Part shown: one piece after another, positions 33,470 through 46,284 of the stretch | How the letters are laid out: each line of letters begins with the position of its first letter | Position numbering within the stretch: the first letter of the stretch is position 1 | Origin: Plectosphaerella cucumerina | Taxonomy: Eukaryota; Ascomycota; Sordariomycetes; Glomerellales; Plectosphaerellaceae | Assembly: GCA_020746995.1 (NCBI GenBank) | Contig: JAGPXD010000001.1 | Location: forward strand, 6,262,001 to 6,326,000 | Reading direction: 5' to 3' | DNA: 64,000 bases | Notes under the pieces: generated by a model | What the model saw: the letters and a program-made list of their open reading frames with translations, nothing else | Database searches by the model: none | Told to the model about the DNA's origin: nothing | Program-made: the position numbers and the translations under genes

Positions 33470-34857
33470 CTATATCCTGAAGTCCTTGTACGACCATTTT
33501 TCCGTAAACTTGACGTTGGGCTTCTTCCGGAAGGGGATGCGGCGGCGCGTCTCGACCTTGCCGCGCAGCAGCAGACTTCGGTACCGGTCCTTGAGCAGGT
33601 TTCCCTCGGGCTTCAGCAGGCGCAGCGAGTCCTGCAGCTCGTCGGGCAGGACGAGCTCCAGGTCCGCCTCGGGCAGCTTCATCTTGCCGAGCTTCTTGCG
33701 GCGGAGCTGCACCTCGGCGACGGTCGGGGCCGCCTCCTCCGAGGAGCTGTCGTCCGAGTCGCTCATGACCATGAGGGCCTGGCGGTAGGCCTCGCGCTCG
33801 GCGACCTCGGAGGCGATCTCGCGGATGCGGTGGGCCTGCTTGTCGCGCGCCCGCATGGCCGCCTCGTGCTTCTTCAGGCCCTCCTCGGCCTTTCTCCGGT
33901 TGACGCGGTTGCGCTGCACCACCGTCTTGCGCTTGGGGCGCTTCTTGGATCCCGCGCCGTCCTCGGCGTCCGTGTCGAAGCCCTCCCAGGCCGAGTCCTC
34001 GTCCCACTCGGACAGGTCTGCGCGGGCCTCGGCGGCGTCGGCCTCGGCGGCGGATCGGGCGCGAGCCTCCTCGCGGAGCCGCTCAGCCTCCTCCTGGGCG
34101 AGCCTCTTCTCCTCGGCCTCGACGGCCTTCTCCGACTCGATCTTGAGGCGGTCGGCGTAGTCCTCGAAGAGAGGGTTGTAACTGTAGCCGCCCGTGGGCT
34201 TGGCTACAGCGGGGACAGCCTTGCCGCTGGCGGCGAGGGAGACGGGCTTGAGGCGGAGCGACTTGGGGATCTTAGGGACTTCCTTGGCAGGGATGAAGTT
34301 GTCCTCGGGGCGCTCAACGACGAGCTTCTCTGCGGGCGGCGGCGCGGCCCAGAGGTCGTACGAGGCGTCCTTGAGGGCGATTGTGGACTCATGCTGGCCG
34401 TCGGCGACCTTGCGCAGGCGGGCGACCTCGGCGTTTGTGACCCAGGCGTCGCGGCGCTGGCGCTTGACGGGGAGGACGCCGTCGGATGTCTTGGCGGGGC
34501 GCTTTCGGAGGGCGACGGCGGGGACGGCGGAGCGCTGGGCGATGATTTCTTCGGACTTGAGCGTCTTGGTGGCGCGTTTCCTGGGGGCCTCGACCTGGCC
34601 GACGACATCGATTGTGAAGAGGTCCTCGGAAGGCTTCTCGGCTGTGACACCACTGCGTACTGTTAGGAGAGGGTCTTGGGGAAAGAATTGGGAAGGGCGA
34701 CTGACCCGCTGATGATCTCCTTATTCAGGGCATCGAGACCCTCTGTGACCTCGGAGACGTCGACATTCTTCCTCCAGGCCTTCTTGCCCTTTCTCGACGG
34801 CTGCTTGTGCTGCTGAGGGGCTTCGGTTGACCCCGAAAGGGGTTTCAGGAGAGGCAT
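33470..34857 (-). CDS. NOP53: 60S ribosome biogenesis factor Nop53
   Basis: Exons 34857-34706 and 34652-33470 give 444 aa, the family length. The N-terminus reads KGKKAWRKNVDVSEVTEGLD, the conserved Nop53 opening. The middle has EDLFTIDVVGQ, KRQRRDAWVTN and YDLWA. A long charged coiled-coil region (EKAVEAEEKRLAQEEAERL) follows, then KRPKRKTVVQRNRVNRRK and the C-terminal RRRIPFRKKPNVKFTEKWSYKDF. Nop53 binds the pre-60S particle in the nucleolus and recruits the exosome with Mtr4 for 7S pre-rRNA trimming. The LFTIDV-type segment matches the known Mtr4 arch-interacting motif (family knowledge). It shares a 603-bp divergent promoter with YPT6. The start codon is the first ATG and the protein core begins immediately after it. 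Confidence 0.93.
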
Positions 34858-35460
34858 TGTGTGTGCTGGCGAGTCGAGCGTATGTTCGGCAGACCAGATA
34901 TAAAAAATTGTTCGTCGGATGCAACTTCGCGGCGGCGAATGCTGTTCCGTTCTGCTTCTACTTGCTGGTTGTGAAGCCTGGACCCGTCTCGCGGGGGGCC
35001 GTCGACCGACAGGAACGACCCTCCAGAAATTTTCGGCGGTCAAGTCGTTATCTGCACGTGAGCTGCATCTCTCTGCGTTATCGGGGCCACTTGCCCCAGA
35101 ACGGGGCGCCGCATCCACCGCGACCCAATGATGGCCGCCAAGGCTGCATCGCGAGAGAGTGCGAAGGCTAACCTCCTTTCCCCTTTCACCCATTCAATTG
35201 ACACGCATCTCGAAACCGCCACTCCCGCCGACACGACCGACCGTATCGCCGGACAGTCCCGACCACTCTCTTCTTCCGCCTCGAATCTCCCACGACGTCA
35301 CAGTGCTGACCCTCCCCCGAAGACGCTCGTCCGACGACCGCACGGCACACGACCAAGTCCCGCCGACGCCGAACCACCCGCCTCCACTCCCCCCCGATCT
35401 ACCCAACTGCATCTACTCCTCTAGCATCAGTCGCTCGCCCCAGCGGCCACCACCGGCAAG
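34858..35460. promoter_or_regulatory. Bidirectional promoter of NOP53 and YPT6
   Basis: The gap between two divergent conserved genes contains one GCACGTG at about 35054, a pyrimidine-rich plus-strand leader before YPT6 and no coding signal of its own. Confidence 0.5.
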
Positions 35461-36392
35461 ATGGCTACGTCGTACAACAACCCACTGAAGAAGTTCAAGT
35501 ACGGTTTTGTCGACGTCTACCTGCTGCCTTGGTCTCCCGACTAACACCCCACACCTAGGCTCGTCTTCCTGGGCGAACAGAGCGGTATGTCACTCTAGGC
35601 AAGCTGGCCCCCGCACAGGGACTAACAACAATACCTTAGTCGGCAAGACGTCCCTCATCACCCGCTTCATGTACGACTCTTTCGACAATATGTACCAGGC
35701 CACCATTGGCATCGATTTCCTGTCCAAGGTCCGTCCAGTGTCCTACCCCCATCCGGGTGTCCTGTCGGTGTGAGGCCGGCCCACTGACCATATGCCGCCA
35801 GACCATGTACCTCGAAGACCGCACCGTCCGACTGCAGCTGTGGGATACCGCTGGCCAGGAGCGCTTCAGGAGTTTGATCCCGTCATACATCCGCGATTCT
35901 AGCGTCGCAGTGGTTGTCTACGATATCTCAAGTACGTCCACCTCCCAACACGCCAGGTCGATGCACCCTAGGAGCCACACTAACCCGTCTCTAATAGATG
36001 CAAAGTCGTTCCAGAACACCAAGAAGTGGATCGACGACGTGCGGGCCGAGCGAGGAAACGACGTCATCATCGTCCTCGTGGGCAACAAGACGGACCTGAA
36101 CGAGAAGCGCGAGGTCACAACGGCGCAGGGCGAGGAGGAGGCCAAGAAGAACAACCTCATGTTCGTCGAGACGAGCGCCAAGCTGGGTCACAACGTAAAG
36201 ACGCTCTTCAAGAGAATAGCTCAGGCGCTGCCCGGCATGGAGGGCTCAGACACCGCCACCCAGGCGTCCAACCAGAGTAGGCGCGCCCCTTTTCTCACCA
36301 CTCATAGCATGTGTAGCGGTGGCTAACCTGGAGCAGTGATCGACGTCAAGACCAACAACAACCAGCCCCAGCAGGAGGGCTGCGCCTGCTAA
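35461..36392 (+). CDS. YPT6: Ypt6/Rab6 small GTPase
   Basis: Six exons: 35461-35498, 35559-35584, 35640-35728, 35802-35931, 35998-36276 and 36337-36392, giving 205 aa. G-box motifs are all present: GEQSVGKTS (P-loop, split by an intron), the switch I effector segment TIGIDFLSKTM, WDTAGQERF, GNKTDL and ETSAK. The C-terminus is GCAC, a CXC double-geranylgeranylation site. The effector segment YQATIGIDF and the RDSSVAVVVYDI block are characteristic of Rab6. Known role: retrograde endosome-to-Golgi and intra-Golgi traffic. The high intron number in the first third of the gene is common for fungal Rabs. The promoter is shared with NOP53. Confidence 0.96.
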
Positions 36393-38288
36393 GCCGTCTG
36401 CGGAGGGTGTTGCACTTCACGACATACCGTAGCTTCTCGCAAACGGATAATGAGGGCGCAGAATGCCGTGACGATTGGCCACGGGGCGGGACATCTACTT
36501 GAGCATAGCGAATAACGAGGGGTTTCTGCATCTTGTGACTTTGTATTATACCACCAGTCTATGCTTCACAGTCGTTAATGGTATTTTTAATTGTCAGTCT
36601 GCACTGGGGGCTGGTCACAGGAAATGAATGGCCGAGGGTATCATGTGTCTCATGCAGCTATCTGCCGATGGCTTGTTGTTGCGTTGGTGATACTGCTCCA
36701 TGTCAGGTGCTGGCTCTGATCGACTTCCGACATCTCGAGCATCTTGGCTGTCGAAAGATCCTGCAGGAGTGGTGAAGAGACCTGTCGTCGGGTTATTAGT
36801 ATGCATCTGCACGCTGCTTGCAGCCTCATCCATTCATATTGATTAAAAATGCAAAAACACCCCCTCCGAGAGTCCCGGTTGTGCGGTGACATCTCGAAGG
36901 GTCAGAAAACAGCCGAATAGTTTTGCACGATGGGGGATTCGACCACCGGCGGCACGATGACAGTCCTGAGCCGCTCTGAAATGCGAGGACCATCACCGCT
37001 CAGCCACCAGTGGACGGGCCCGTTGGAATGGATGGAAGGACCTGGTGCTATAAGGCCTTGTTTTGCAGAGGGCAGGCACGTGTTTTGGTGGGATGTCAAG
37101 TGAAGGGAAGGCGGCCGGAGTGGTCACTGCACCCGGGTGAGTTTACAGAGCAAATGCTGTGCCCCGGCTTGGATTATGATACTGATGCGAGATAGCTGAC
37201 TTACATGATGATTGACTGGAAAAATGTGACCACCAGGTCATATTATCGAGGCCACCAGCTGGAGTCAACTCCTCATGCTTGTAGAAAGACACTTGCACTG
37301 CATATCAGCAACATCTGAGGCAACATATTCGACGAGCACTTTTAGTTGAAGATTGAAGTTGTTCTCGTGAGCCTCAATCAATTTTCAGGCCATCCCGGAG
37401 GGCAAGGTCTGGCTGGAACAGAGCATGCTCAGGGAAGCTAGAAGCTGGACAGAGGTCACTCGCGAAGGGTTCAAATTGAAAACCTACACATTGATATTTG
37501 TCATTTCCTGGTGAAAAAGAACAATTGCCTGGCCATGTAGATGTTGGAGCCGGCGGATGGAACATCAAGGTTGTTGTGCTACACCACATCAAATGGGAAC
37601 AATGTCTTATGGTGCAAGACAAAACCGTCCAAATAAGGCCATCTATGCCTGAGATGATTCAGCATGAGCTTGATACAAGTTATTGTATTAAATTTTTAGT
37701 ACGAAGATGCGATAGGCGTATGCCTTCCAGCCCGAACGATTCGAGCAAGTCATTCGTGAATGACTGTACGGCACAAGATGCTTGAGAAGTGGTAGTGAGC
37801 ACGGCCACATCGAAAACCATTGGAAATGATCTTGTTCATTGAAATGATTCGCTAAAGCCATCGAGACTAATTCTTCTTCCTGCAGCCTCCTCCGACTCGG
37901 CCGTGCGAGCATTTGCATCCCCAGGAATCGAGTGTCGTCGTCAACGATCGTCATTCTGAAATGATGTCGTCACAGGGGTCGAAGGGACGAACCGTACCTG
38001 CCGAAGATCTGCCGTGGCGCAGGGCGGGCGGGACTCCTGATGAACCCGAGCGAGAGCGAGCGCCATCTCAAGTTTTATTTCGCAAAAGTGGGCACCGGCC
38101 GGGTGACGTGCAGGGGTCCAGCCAGCTCAAGAGACTGATCCCGGGGGTACCGAGCCATCCGCGCAGCAACAAACATCACCACGCATTTCCTCTTCACAAG
38201 CTCTTCAACCCGCCTGACGAGAGATCAAACAGACGCGCGCCAGAAAAACATCACATTTCCGACACAGAAAGCACGGCCCGCGACTACG
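36393..38288. other. Long intergenic region (1.9 kb), no gene seen
   Basis: It lies between two plus-strand conserved genes. I find only short frames on both strands without conserved motifs, splice-joined frames or RNA-gene structure. It may hold long UTRs or an unrecognised noncoding RNA. Confidence 0.5.
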
Positions 38289-39161
38289 ATGGCGGCCATC
38301 ACATCTCGCTCGTGGTTTCCGCGACCCAAGGTTTGTGTAGCCCCCCCTACGACCCGACCGCCGTTGGCGCCGCCAGAGACAATCGCTAACCGCGCTCGCC
38401 GCCACCACCAGACATTCCTCGGTCTCATCAGCCTCCAGAACGGCACCGAGGTCATCACCCTCACCCTGATATTCAACAAGCTCACGGGCTTCTACGGCAT
38501 CCTCGCCATCCTGACTGGCTACTCTCTGTCGGCACTGCAGCTGTCGATGTACATCTACTCGCTGGCGGTCCTGCTGCTTCTCCTCGTCTTCCTCCCACAC
38601 ATCCGCAAGCAGACGCCGTTTGAGGTTCTCGGACTCGCCTGGCTGTACCTGATCGATACCTTCCTCAACGCCGCTTATACGACGACTTTCGCGCTCGCCT
38701 GGTTCGCCAACAGCACCGCCCTCGACCGCCACGCCGGCCCCTCGGGCGAGGAGCCCCCGTCGCACCCTGGAGTTCCTGCGGCGACGCTGGCCCAGGGCAT
38801 CCCCGTTATGCCCGATGTTCCCAAGACGACCAAGCACATCGGACCCGAGGAGTCGTGGACGAGTCTGGCTGTTATCGTGCTGGTGACCGTCATCAGACTG
38901 TACTTTGCCGTCGTCGTTATGTCGTACGCATCGCAGGTGCTCAGCCGCCAGCGCGACCTGAATGGATGGGAGCCCGAGAGCAGCAAGGTCTCTGAGCAGG
39001 CCGTCTTCGCGCCTGGATCTGTCGACGGCGAAGGCTGGAGGGGCCGCATCGGACGCAAGATGCTCGGCGTCGGCCGCAGCTACTGGCTCGACGAGCGGGC
39101 TCAGGAGGAGTGGGCGAAGAACGTGAGCTCAAAGTTCCGCAGCGCCGCAGCTCAGGTGTAA
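38289..39161 (+). CDS. KEI1: Inositol phosphorylceramide synthase regulatory subunit Kei1
   Basis: Exons 38289-38330 and 38412-39161 give 263 aa. The conserved start SRSWFPRPKTFLGLISLQ is joined across the intron. Four membrane segments can be seen (FYGILAILTGYSLSALQLSM, SLAVLLLLLVFLPHI, LGLAWLYLIDTFLNAAYTTT, VIVLVTVIRLYFAVVVMSYA), with a Pro-rich loop between the third and fourth. The C-terminal cytosolic tail is basic and aromatic (GWRGRIGRKMLGVGRSYWL). Known role: Kei1 is a Golgi membrane partner of Aur1 in sphingolipid synthesis. In fungi such tails carry Golgi-retention signals. The match to the Kei1 (DUF1753) family is clear throughout. Confidence 0.9.
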   Translation: MAAITSRSWFPRPKVCVAPPTTRPPLAPPETIANRARRHHQTFLGLISLQNGTEVITLTLIFNKLTGFYGILAILTGYSLSALQLSMYIYSLAVLLLLLVFLPHIRKQTPFEVLGLAWLYLIDTFLNAAYTTTFALAWFANSTALDRHAGPSGEEPPSHPGVPAATLAQGIPVMPDVPKTTKHIGPEESWTSLAVIVLVTVIRLYFAVVVMSYASQVLSRQRDLNGWEPESSKVSEQAVFAPGSVDGEGWRGRIGRKMLGVGRSYWLDERAQEEWAKNVSSKFRSAAAQV

Positions 39162-40758
39162 GGGTTTGGCCTTTCGACGACATCATTTTTCAATCAGTGT
39201 CCGCCGTCTTGACCGAGATCCGGCCGACCCAACGGACGACTGCCCCAGCCACACAAGCAACAGGTGGCTGAGCGAGCCACTCGTGGGTGCGCCCCCAAAT
39301 GAGGACGGCCGCCCCGAGACGAGGACCACCGCCGAGCCAACCAGGGCATCGGAACATTCGATTACTTTTTTTACCAGCATCATTTCCTCCACTAATTTCC
39401 ATGGAGTACACAGTCATCTGCCGGCGAGCGGACTAGACGAGAGGCACTGGAACGAGGGGCATACGACGATCGGGCCACTTCGGTATTCGGGCTTTGCATT
39501 CGAGGTTGCTGGTGCATGCGGAGGCAACCTCCAATCGTGGGAGGCACGGCCCGGCATAGCGTGGCGTGGAGCAAGCATTGCATCAGGATGGATATAGGGG
39601 TCACCAAGACGGTGTTTGAAGGCGTCTGGACGAGAGAATGGCCGGCGCGATGACGTGAGAAGGGATGAGCAAATCCCGAGATGCGCAGGGCGGCTGGTTA
39701 GATGCGTCGAGACCCTGCAGCTGAAGCAGGCGGCGCAGGACCTTATGATGGAATTAATAATATAATAGGCGTTTGCCCAATAGTAGTACCGTGGACGCTT
39801 TCAGATGCCCGAGTAAGTGATCGACTCCGCCTATGCCGTGCCGTTGAACAGCCAACATTACACCTCGATGTCCCACGCGCACTTCATGTCAGTCAGAGTC
39901 TCCATTAAAGACAGGGAACGCAGCTGCCCCCCCTGGCATGACAGTGGTCCCTGCGCTGTGGCTGCAAGCAAAAAAAACGCCCATAGCCGGCGAGTGCAGA
40001 AGTTTCGGCGCGGCACGAGGCACGGCGAGCGACCTCGGAAGGAAGAGCGAGCCGGCCTTGGGTACGTCTTTGGTTGCGCGCAGTTGCTCTCCCCGGCAAC
40101 GTGGGGTTGCACATGACGCTAGTGATCACGCAATAGTACGGCAGGATGACGACGCCGAAACGGGGCATGGACGCTTCAGGGTCCATCCGAAGGCGGAAAC
40201 GCCTGTTCAGCGCCTGAAACTGCCCGAAGACGTCGCCAAGGCTGCCGTTTGGGAAACAAGCGCTCGCCGTATTGGCCGTCGAGTCCCCGCCAAAATCCAT
40301 TCGTAGCGGGGCAAATTTTGGCTCCAGCACCTCATCGGAGGCAAGCACGACCGGCGCTGAGAGTGGGAGGACACCACTGACCAATGCGTTTTGCCCCCCT
40401 CCCCATTCTCAGCGGGATGGATTGCCATGAATTAACACTAAAAACCAAAAGTCATACCGGCGTCGGGTCTCCATACCCCGGCCAAGGGGACCGAACGGAA
40501 GTACCTCTGCCGCTTGGATGTGGTGGCGTGGTACTCTCCCAAGCCTTTCAACCTGTGTTGCTTCCCTCTGGCGCTTCCCGCTAGGTGCAGTGCTGGACCT
40601 GGGACCTTGAATCTTTTTCTCGTTGTCACTCATCACCCGCTCACTTTCCCTCCTCCCTCTCCCTCACACTCCCTCCCGCCCTCAAGCACCGTCTTTCTCC
40701 CCTCCCCCTCCGTCCGCCCTTCCCCCGGGACGAGAAGAGAAAGCAGACACACACGAAC
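39162..40758. other. Long intergenic region (1.6 kb), no gene seen
   Basis: It holds the 3' region of KEI1 and the promoter of MET5. Open frames of up to about 160 codons on the minus strand are not protein-like. The last part is a pyrimidine-rich tract. Confidence 0.5.
40628..40737 (+). promoter_or_regulatory. CT-rich tract just upstream of MET5
   Basis: About 110 bp are almost all C and T (repeated TCCCTC and CCCTCC), ending about 20 bp before the ATG. Such tracts mark promoters or transcription starts of highly expressed fungal genes. Confidence 0.5.
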
Positions 40759-43700
40759 ATGGCGTCAAGAGGCCAGGTTCACTCGCCCGGCGAGGCCAGT
40801 AAGTCCACCTGCTCTGCTGCACTCCCAGGCGCCGGTTTTCGCACCCGCGCGGCCAATCAGGGCGCCGGTATTTGTCGAACCTCTCAAGGTCGACAACACC
40901 AGGAACAACACCTCGAATGCTTCTCTGCCATGGCGCATTCGTCTGACCGAGTCAATGGCTGACCTCTTGTCCCTCTCGTGCAGTTGCTAGGATCGCCTAC
41001 CTTTCCAGCGATGTCATCGTCTCCGTCCAGCCCTCGCTGGCCAAGGACTCCGAGTTCTCGGGTCACCTGAAGCGCTTCCACAGTCGCAAGGGAAAGAGCT
41101 TGGTCGCGAAGACCGAGGGCGCTGTCCCCGAGGTGAGACACAGCTCCTCGCGGCGTCTTGCTGCCTCGTCCTCATCCTCCTGCTGACCCCTCCTCCTCCT
41201 CAGATTGTCTCGGTCAGGCACAACGCTGACCCTCTGCTCTCCGTCTTCGCCCCCATCCGTGACGGAAAGCTCGTCTCCGTCACCACCACCTCCAGCATCC
41301 TCCTCCCCGCCATCGCCCACCTCTACAAGCTGGTCAACTTCCCCGTCGTCATCCACGTCTCCCTCCAGCCCACCGGCTTCCCCGACTACTCCACCATCAC
41401 AGCCATCCGCAACTCAGGATGGACCTTCCTGCAGTCCGAGTCGCTCCAGGAGGCCCAGGATCTGGCCCTGACCGCCCATGCCCTGGCCCTGCGCTCCGGC
41501 AAGGGTGTCATTCACTTCTTCGCCGCCACCTCGTCGGACGACGATGAGGCCATTGACGCCGAGAACATCGACGCCGTCCGCGAGATCCTCGACCTCGACA
41601 CCGCCCGCCGGTTCCAATCCAGCTCCGATTCCGGCACTGGCATCTACGCCAGCGATGGCCGCCAGCCTGTCGCCTCGGACCGCTCCGACCTCCCCGCTTC
41701 CAACGGCCTGCGCACCACTGACCTGGCCGCCTCCGTGAACTCCAAGCTGGACTCGTCCCGCGCCTCGGAGCTCTCCAGCCAGGGCAGCGTCACCGAGAGC
41801 CCTCCGTCCGTGACCTCGGCCGCCACCACCATCGAGTCCGCCGCCCCCGTCGTCTCCTCGGACGACATCCTCAGGTACACCAAGAGCATCTGGGCCCAGC
41901 TCAAGAGCCTTGTCGGCCGCGAGTACTCGCCATTTTACTACGCCGGTCCCTCCAACCCCGAGAACTGCCTGTTCGTCTTCGGCTCCGGAGCCTACTACTT
42001 CGGCGATGCCATCGACAGGGCCCGCCACGGCGGCGACTTCTCCAAGGTCGGCATCATCGCCCCCCGCCTCTACCGCCCCTGGCTGAGCGCGTCCTTCATC
42101 GACGCCCTCCCCAAGTCGGTCAAGAGGATCGCCGTCCTGGAGCAGATCCACCGCAAGACCACCAAGTGGGGACCCGTCCTCGTCGACGTCCTCACCAGCG
42201 TCAAGAGCGGCCCCGGCGGCGTCCAGATCGTCGTCGGCTACCAGCTTGGTTACGTCGACCCCAAGACTGTCACCCAGGCTCTCCGCGGTGTCCTGCAGAA
42301 CCTGACCTCTGAGTCCCCCGTCCAGAACCTCGAGGTCGGCAGGAAGGAGGCCCCTCGCTCCGAGGTTGCCTACGGCCTGGAGAAGCCCGAGGTCGAGACC
42401 GCCTACACCAAGATCCTCGACCAGCTCTTCGGCCAGCGTATCTACACCGCCAACGCCATCAAGTCTAACAACGCCGGTATCTCGGCCACCATCATGTCGA
42501 GCCCCGAGTTCGGCTTTGGTTCTCTGCTCGCTCGCAAGGAGCACCGTGCCCGCTTCATTGATGAGGTCAGGCAGGCCTCCAACAGCAACAAGTTCATCAC
42601 CGACAACCCCAAGACCTGGCTGTCGCGCTGGGCCGCGAACGCCAACGACACCGCCAAGTCCACCGAGCTTGCTGACGATGTCATCTCTCGCCTCGAGACC
42701 GATGGCTCCTCGCTGGCCCGTGACCTTCTCGAGCACAAGCGCCTCTTCCGCAAGGAGTCGCTGTGGCTGGTCGGCTCCGACGCCTGGTCCTACGATCTCG
42801 GCAACTCGGGTGTCCACCACGTCCTGGCTTCGGGAGAGAACGTCAACATGCTCATCATCGACTCGACCCCCTACTCTGAGAAGGCGGCCGCCGATGCGAG
42901 CAGGAGGAAGAAGGACATCGGTCTCTACGCCATGAACTTCGGTAACGCCTACGTCGCCTCCACCGCTGTCTACAGCTCCTACACCCAGGTGCTGCAGGCT
43001 ATGCTCGAGGCCGACAAGTTCGACGGCCCCTCCGTTGTCCTGGCGTACCTCCCCTACTTCGGCGAGCACGACTCTGCTCTGACGGTCCTCCAGGAGACCA
43101 AGAAGGCCGTCGATGTCGGCTACTGGCCCCTGTACCGCTGGAACCCCCAGAACGAGCTCAAGGGCGAGCCCAACTTCTCCCTCGACTCGGAGCACATCAA
43201 GAAGGAGCTCAAGGCGTTCCTGGCTCGTGACAACCAGCTGACCCAGCTGATGAAGAAGTCTCCTGCCTATGCCGCCAGCCTGTCCCAGGACTTCGGCACC
43301 GAGGTCCGCGCTCAGCAGAAGAGGAAGGCCAGGGATGCTTATAACGAGCTTCTCGAGGGTCTCTTCGGCGCCTCTCTCACCATCCTGTACGCCTCCGACG
43401 GCGGCAACGCCACCAACCTGGCCAAGCGCCTCGGCACTCGCGGCAAGGCCAGGGGTCTCAAGACGACCGTCATGTCCATGGAGGACTACCCGCTCGAGGA
43501 CCTCGCCTCGGAGGAGAACATCATCTTCATCACTGCCACCGCTGGTCAGGGTGAGTTCCCCCAGGACGGTCGCGCTCTCTGGGATGCCGTCAAGGACAAC
43601 AACGACCTCGACCTCTCCAACGTCCACTTCTCCGTCTTCGGTCTTGGTGACAAGCACTACTGGCCCCGGAAGGAGGACAGGATCTACTACAACAAGCCCG

Positions 43701-45656
43701 CCAAGGACCTCAACAGGGTCCTCGCTGGCCTTGGCGGCAAGGAGCTCGCTCCCCTCGGCCTCGGTGATGACCAGGATCCCGACGGTTACCAGACGGGCTA
43801 CTCCGACTGGGAGCCCAAGGTCTGGCAAGCTCTCGGCGTCGCCAACGTCGAGGGCCTGCCCGATGAGCCTCCCCCAATTACCAACGAGGACATCAAGATC
43901 GCCTCCAACTTCCTGCGCGGAACCATTCTGGAGGGTCTCGCCGACACGACGACCGCCGCCATCTCGGCCGCCGACCAGCAGCTCACCAAGTTCCACGGCA
44001 CCTACATGCAGGATGACCGCGATGTCCGTGATGAGAGGAAGGCCCAGGGTCTTGAGCCCGCCTACTCCTTCATGATCCGTTGCCGTCTGCCTGGTGGTAT
44101 CTCGACCCCCAAGCAGTGGGTGCAGATGGACGACATTGCCAACACGCTCGGCAACGAGACCATGAAGCTCACCACCCGCCAGACCTTCCAGTTCCACGGC
44201 GTCGTCAAGACCAAGCTTAAGCCCGCCATGCAGGCCATCAACAGGTCCCTCATGACCACCATCGCCGCCTGCGGTGATGTCAACCGCAACGTCATGTGCA
44301 GCTCTCTGCCCACGCAGTCCAAGTACCACAGGCAGGTGTACGCCTCGTCGAAGCTCATCAGCGACCACCTTCTGCCTTCGACCACGGCCTACCACGAGAT
44401 CTGGTTGACCGACGACGACGACAAGAAGACCCTGGTTGCTGGTGATGCCGTCCAGGACTTCGAGCCCCTGTACGGACCCACCTATCTGCCCAGGAAGTTC
44501 AAGATCACCATCGCCATTCCTCCTCACAACGACACCGACGTCTACGCCCACGACATTGGCCTGATCGCCATCAAGGGCAAGGACGGCAACCTCGAGGGCT
44601 ACAACGTCCTTGTCGGTGGTGGCATGGGTGCCACCCACAACAACAAGAAGACGTACCCCCAGATTGGCCGCCACTTCGGCTTCGTCAAGACCGAGGACGT
44701 CCACATTGTGTGTGAGAAGATCATGCTGGTGCAGCGCGACCACGGTGACCGCAAGAACCGCAAGCACGCCCGTCTCAAGTACACCGTCGACGACATGGGC
44801 GTCGACGCCTACCGGGCCAAGGTCGAGGACCTGTGGGGCAAGAAGTTCGAAAAGCAGAGGCCGTTTGTCTTCAAGAGCAACGTCGACACCTTCGGCTGGC
44901 AGCGCGATGAGACGGGCCTGAACCACTTCACATTCTTCATTGAGAACGGCCGTATCGAGGACACGGCCGACTTCCAGATGAAGACGGGTCTGCGGGAGAT
45001 TGCCCTGGCGCACAAGGGCGAGTTCCGCCTGACGGGCAACCAGCACCTGATCCTCAGCAACGTCGCCGACGAGGACATGCCGCGGATGAAGGAGCTGATG
45101 AAGAAGTACAAGCTGGACAACATCAAGTTCTCCGGCATGCGCCTCAGCTCCTCGGCATGCGTGGCCTTCCCCACCTGCGGTCTCGCCATGGCCGAGTCGG
45201 AGCGCTACCTCCCCAAGCTCATCGACAAGCTGGAGCAGACGCTCGAGGAGAACGGTCTCCGCCAGGACTCGATCGTCATGCGCATGACGGGATGCCCCAA
45301 CGGCTGCGCCCGTCCCTGGCTCGCAGAGGTCGCCTTTGTCGGAAAGGCCTTTGGCGCCTACAACATGTACCTCGGCGGCGGCTACCACGGCCAGCGCCTC
45401 AACAAGCTGTTCCGCGCCAGTATCCAGGAGGACGAGATCCTCGCTATCATGAAGCCGCTGCTCAAGCGGTACGCCAAGGAGCGCGAGGAGGGAGAGCACT
45501 TTGGTGACTTCTGCATCCGCATTGGCATGATCAAGGCGACGACGGAGGGCAGGGACTTCCACGCCGACGTATGTATTCCCGAGGACTGTGCATGATGAAA
45601 CATTTGCTAACTGGGTTTGATAGGTCGCCGAGGACGACGAGTCTGACGAGGAGTGA
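40759..45656 (+). CDS. MET5: Sulfite reductase [NADPH] hemoprotein beta subunit
   Basis: Exons 40759-40798, 40984-41132, 41204-45568 and 45624-45656 give 1,528 aa, the usual size of fungal Met5. The N-terminal third resembles the pyruvate-ferredoxin/flavodoxin-type segment found only in fungal subunits. A flavodoxin-like domain spans about 788-942 (LTILYASDGGNATNLAKRL, TATAGQGEFPQDG). Sulfite-reductase ferredoxin-like halves follow (TTRQTFQFHGV). The siroheme/4Fe-4S cysteines are in SSSACVAFPTCGLA (about 1378) and TGCPNGCARPW (about 1425). The tail is acidic (AEDDESDEE). The complex with Met10 reduces sulfite to sulfide for methionine and cysteine synthesis. Codon use is very strongly C/G-biased, indicating high expression. 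The last exon codes only ten residues, and the first only thirteen. Confidence 0.95.
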
Positions 45657-46284
45657 AGACGACGACATCTGGATGAAACGTAGAGGCGCGGGGACAGCGC
45701 GCAAAGCCCATACTAGACTGCGATCTACTTTATTGTAAACATACGGTCTGCCTGTCAATTCTTTTTTCTCTTGGTCTTTTAAGTCATATCTTGTCATCTA
45801 TTCCCGTTTTCTTTTACTTTTTTTGGTATGAACACCGAATTTAGTCTGTCATCAGGGGCTGGCGTTGCGTCTGGGTTGTCATGCCCGGGTGCCAGGTTCC
45901 TCTCATAGCTTGGAAATGGAAAAGTGAATACCTTACTTCAGCTGCGGTGATTGTGCCTCTGGACGAGATGATGCCAACTTGTTGTTTCGATATCACGGAT
46001 GGGAAGGGTCAAGATGTGGATGGGTATAGAGTCAATTTTCACCGAAACGCCATCCCCACATCTTCGCACATGATCCATCACAGGGGGGCCTAGCCATGCC
46101 AGCGCCCTTGCCCGAACTGTAGAAAACAACAATCCCGGCTTTCATTCCCTTTGATATCCTTTCCGTCCATTTCGTTCGTACATCAGAACATTACCCTGAA
46201 CAAGCAGACCCAAACATGATGGCAGACACTAGTTCCTCCCATGCAGAAAAACCAGAAACATTAACACATCAATGCAAAACCAGG
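45657..46284. other. Convergent 3' spacer
   Basis: The 3' regions of MET5 (+) and the chitin synthase (-) meet here. T-rich stretches near 45770-45820 may be part of the MET5 3' end. No gene is seen. Confidence 0.5.

Noticed and set aside
37913..38389. Plus-strand frame of 158 codons overlapping the KEI1 start
   Set aside because: It overlaps the KEI1 first exon in another frame and lacks protein-like order.
39905..40384. Minus-strand frame of 159 codons upstream of MET5
   Set aside because: No recognisable motif or splice pattern; likely chance in GC-rich sequence.
41414..45562. Open reading frame of 1,382 codons on the minus strand across MET5
   Set aside because: It is the antisense shadow of MET5, open because the gene avoids A and T at third positions. 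Its composition (Leu, Val, Gly, Asp rich) is not protein-like, and MET5 itself has full conserved motifs.
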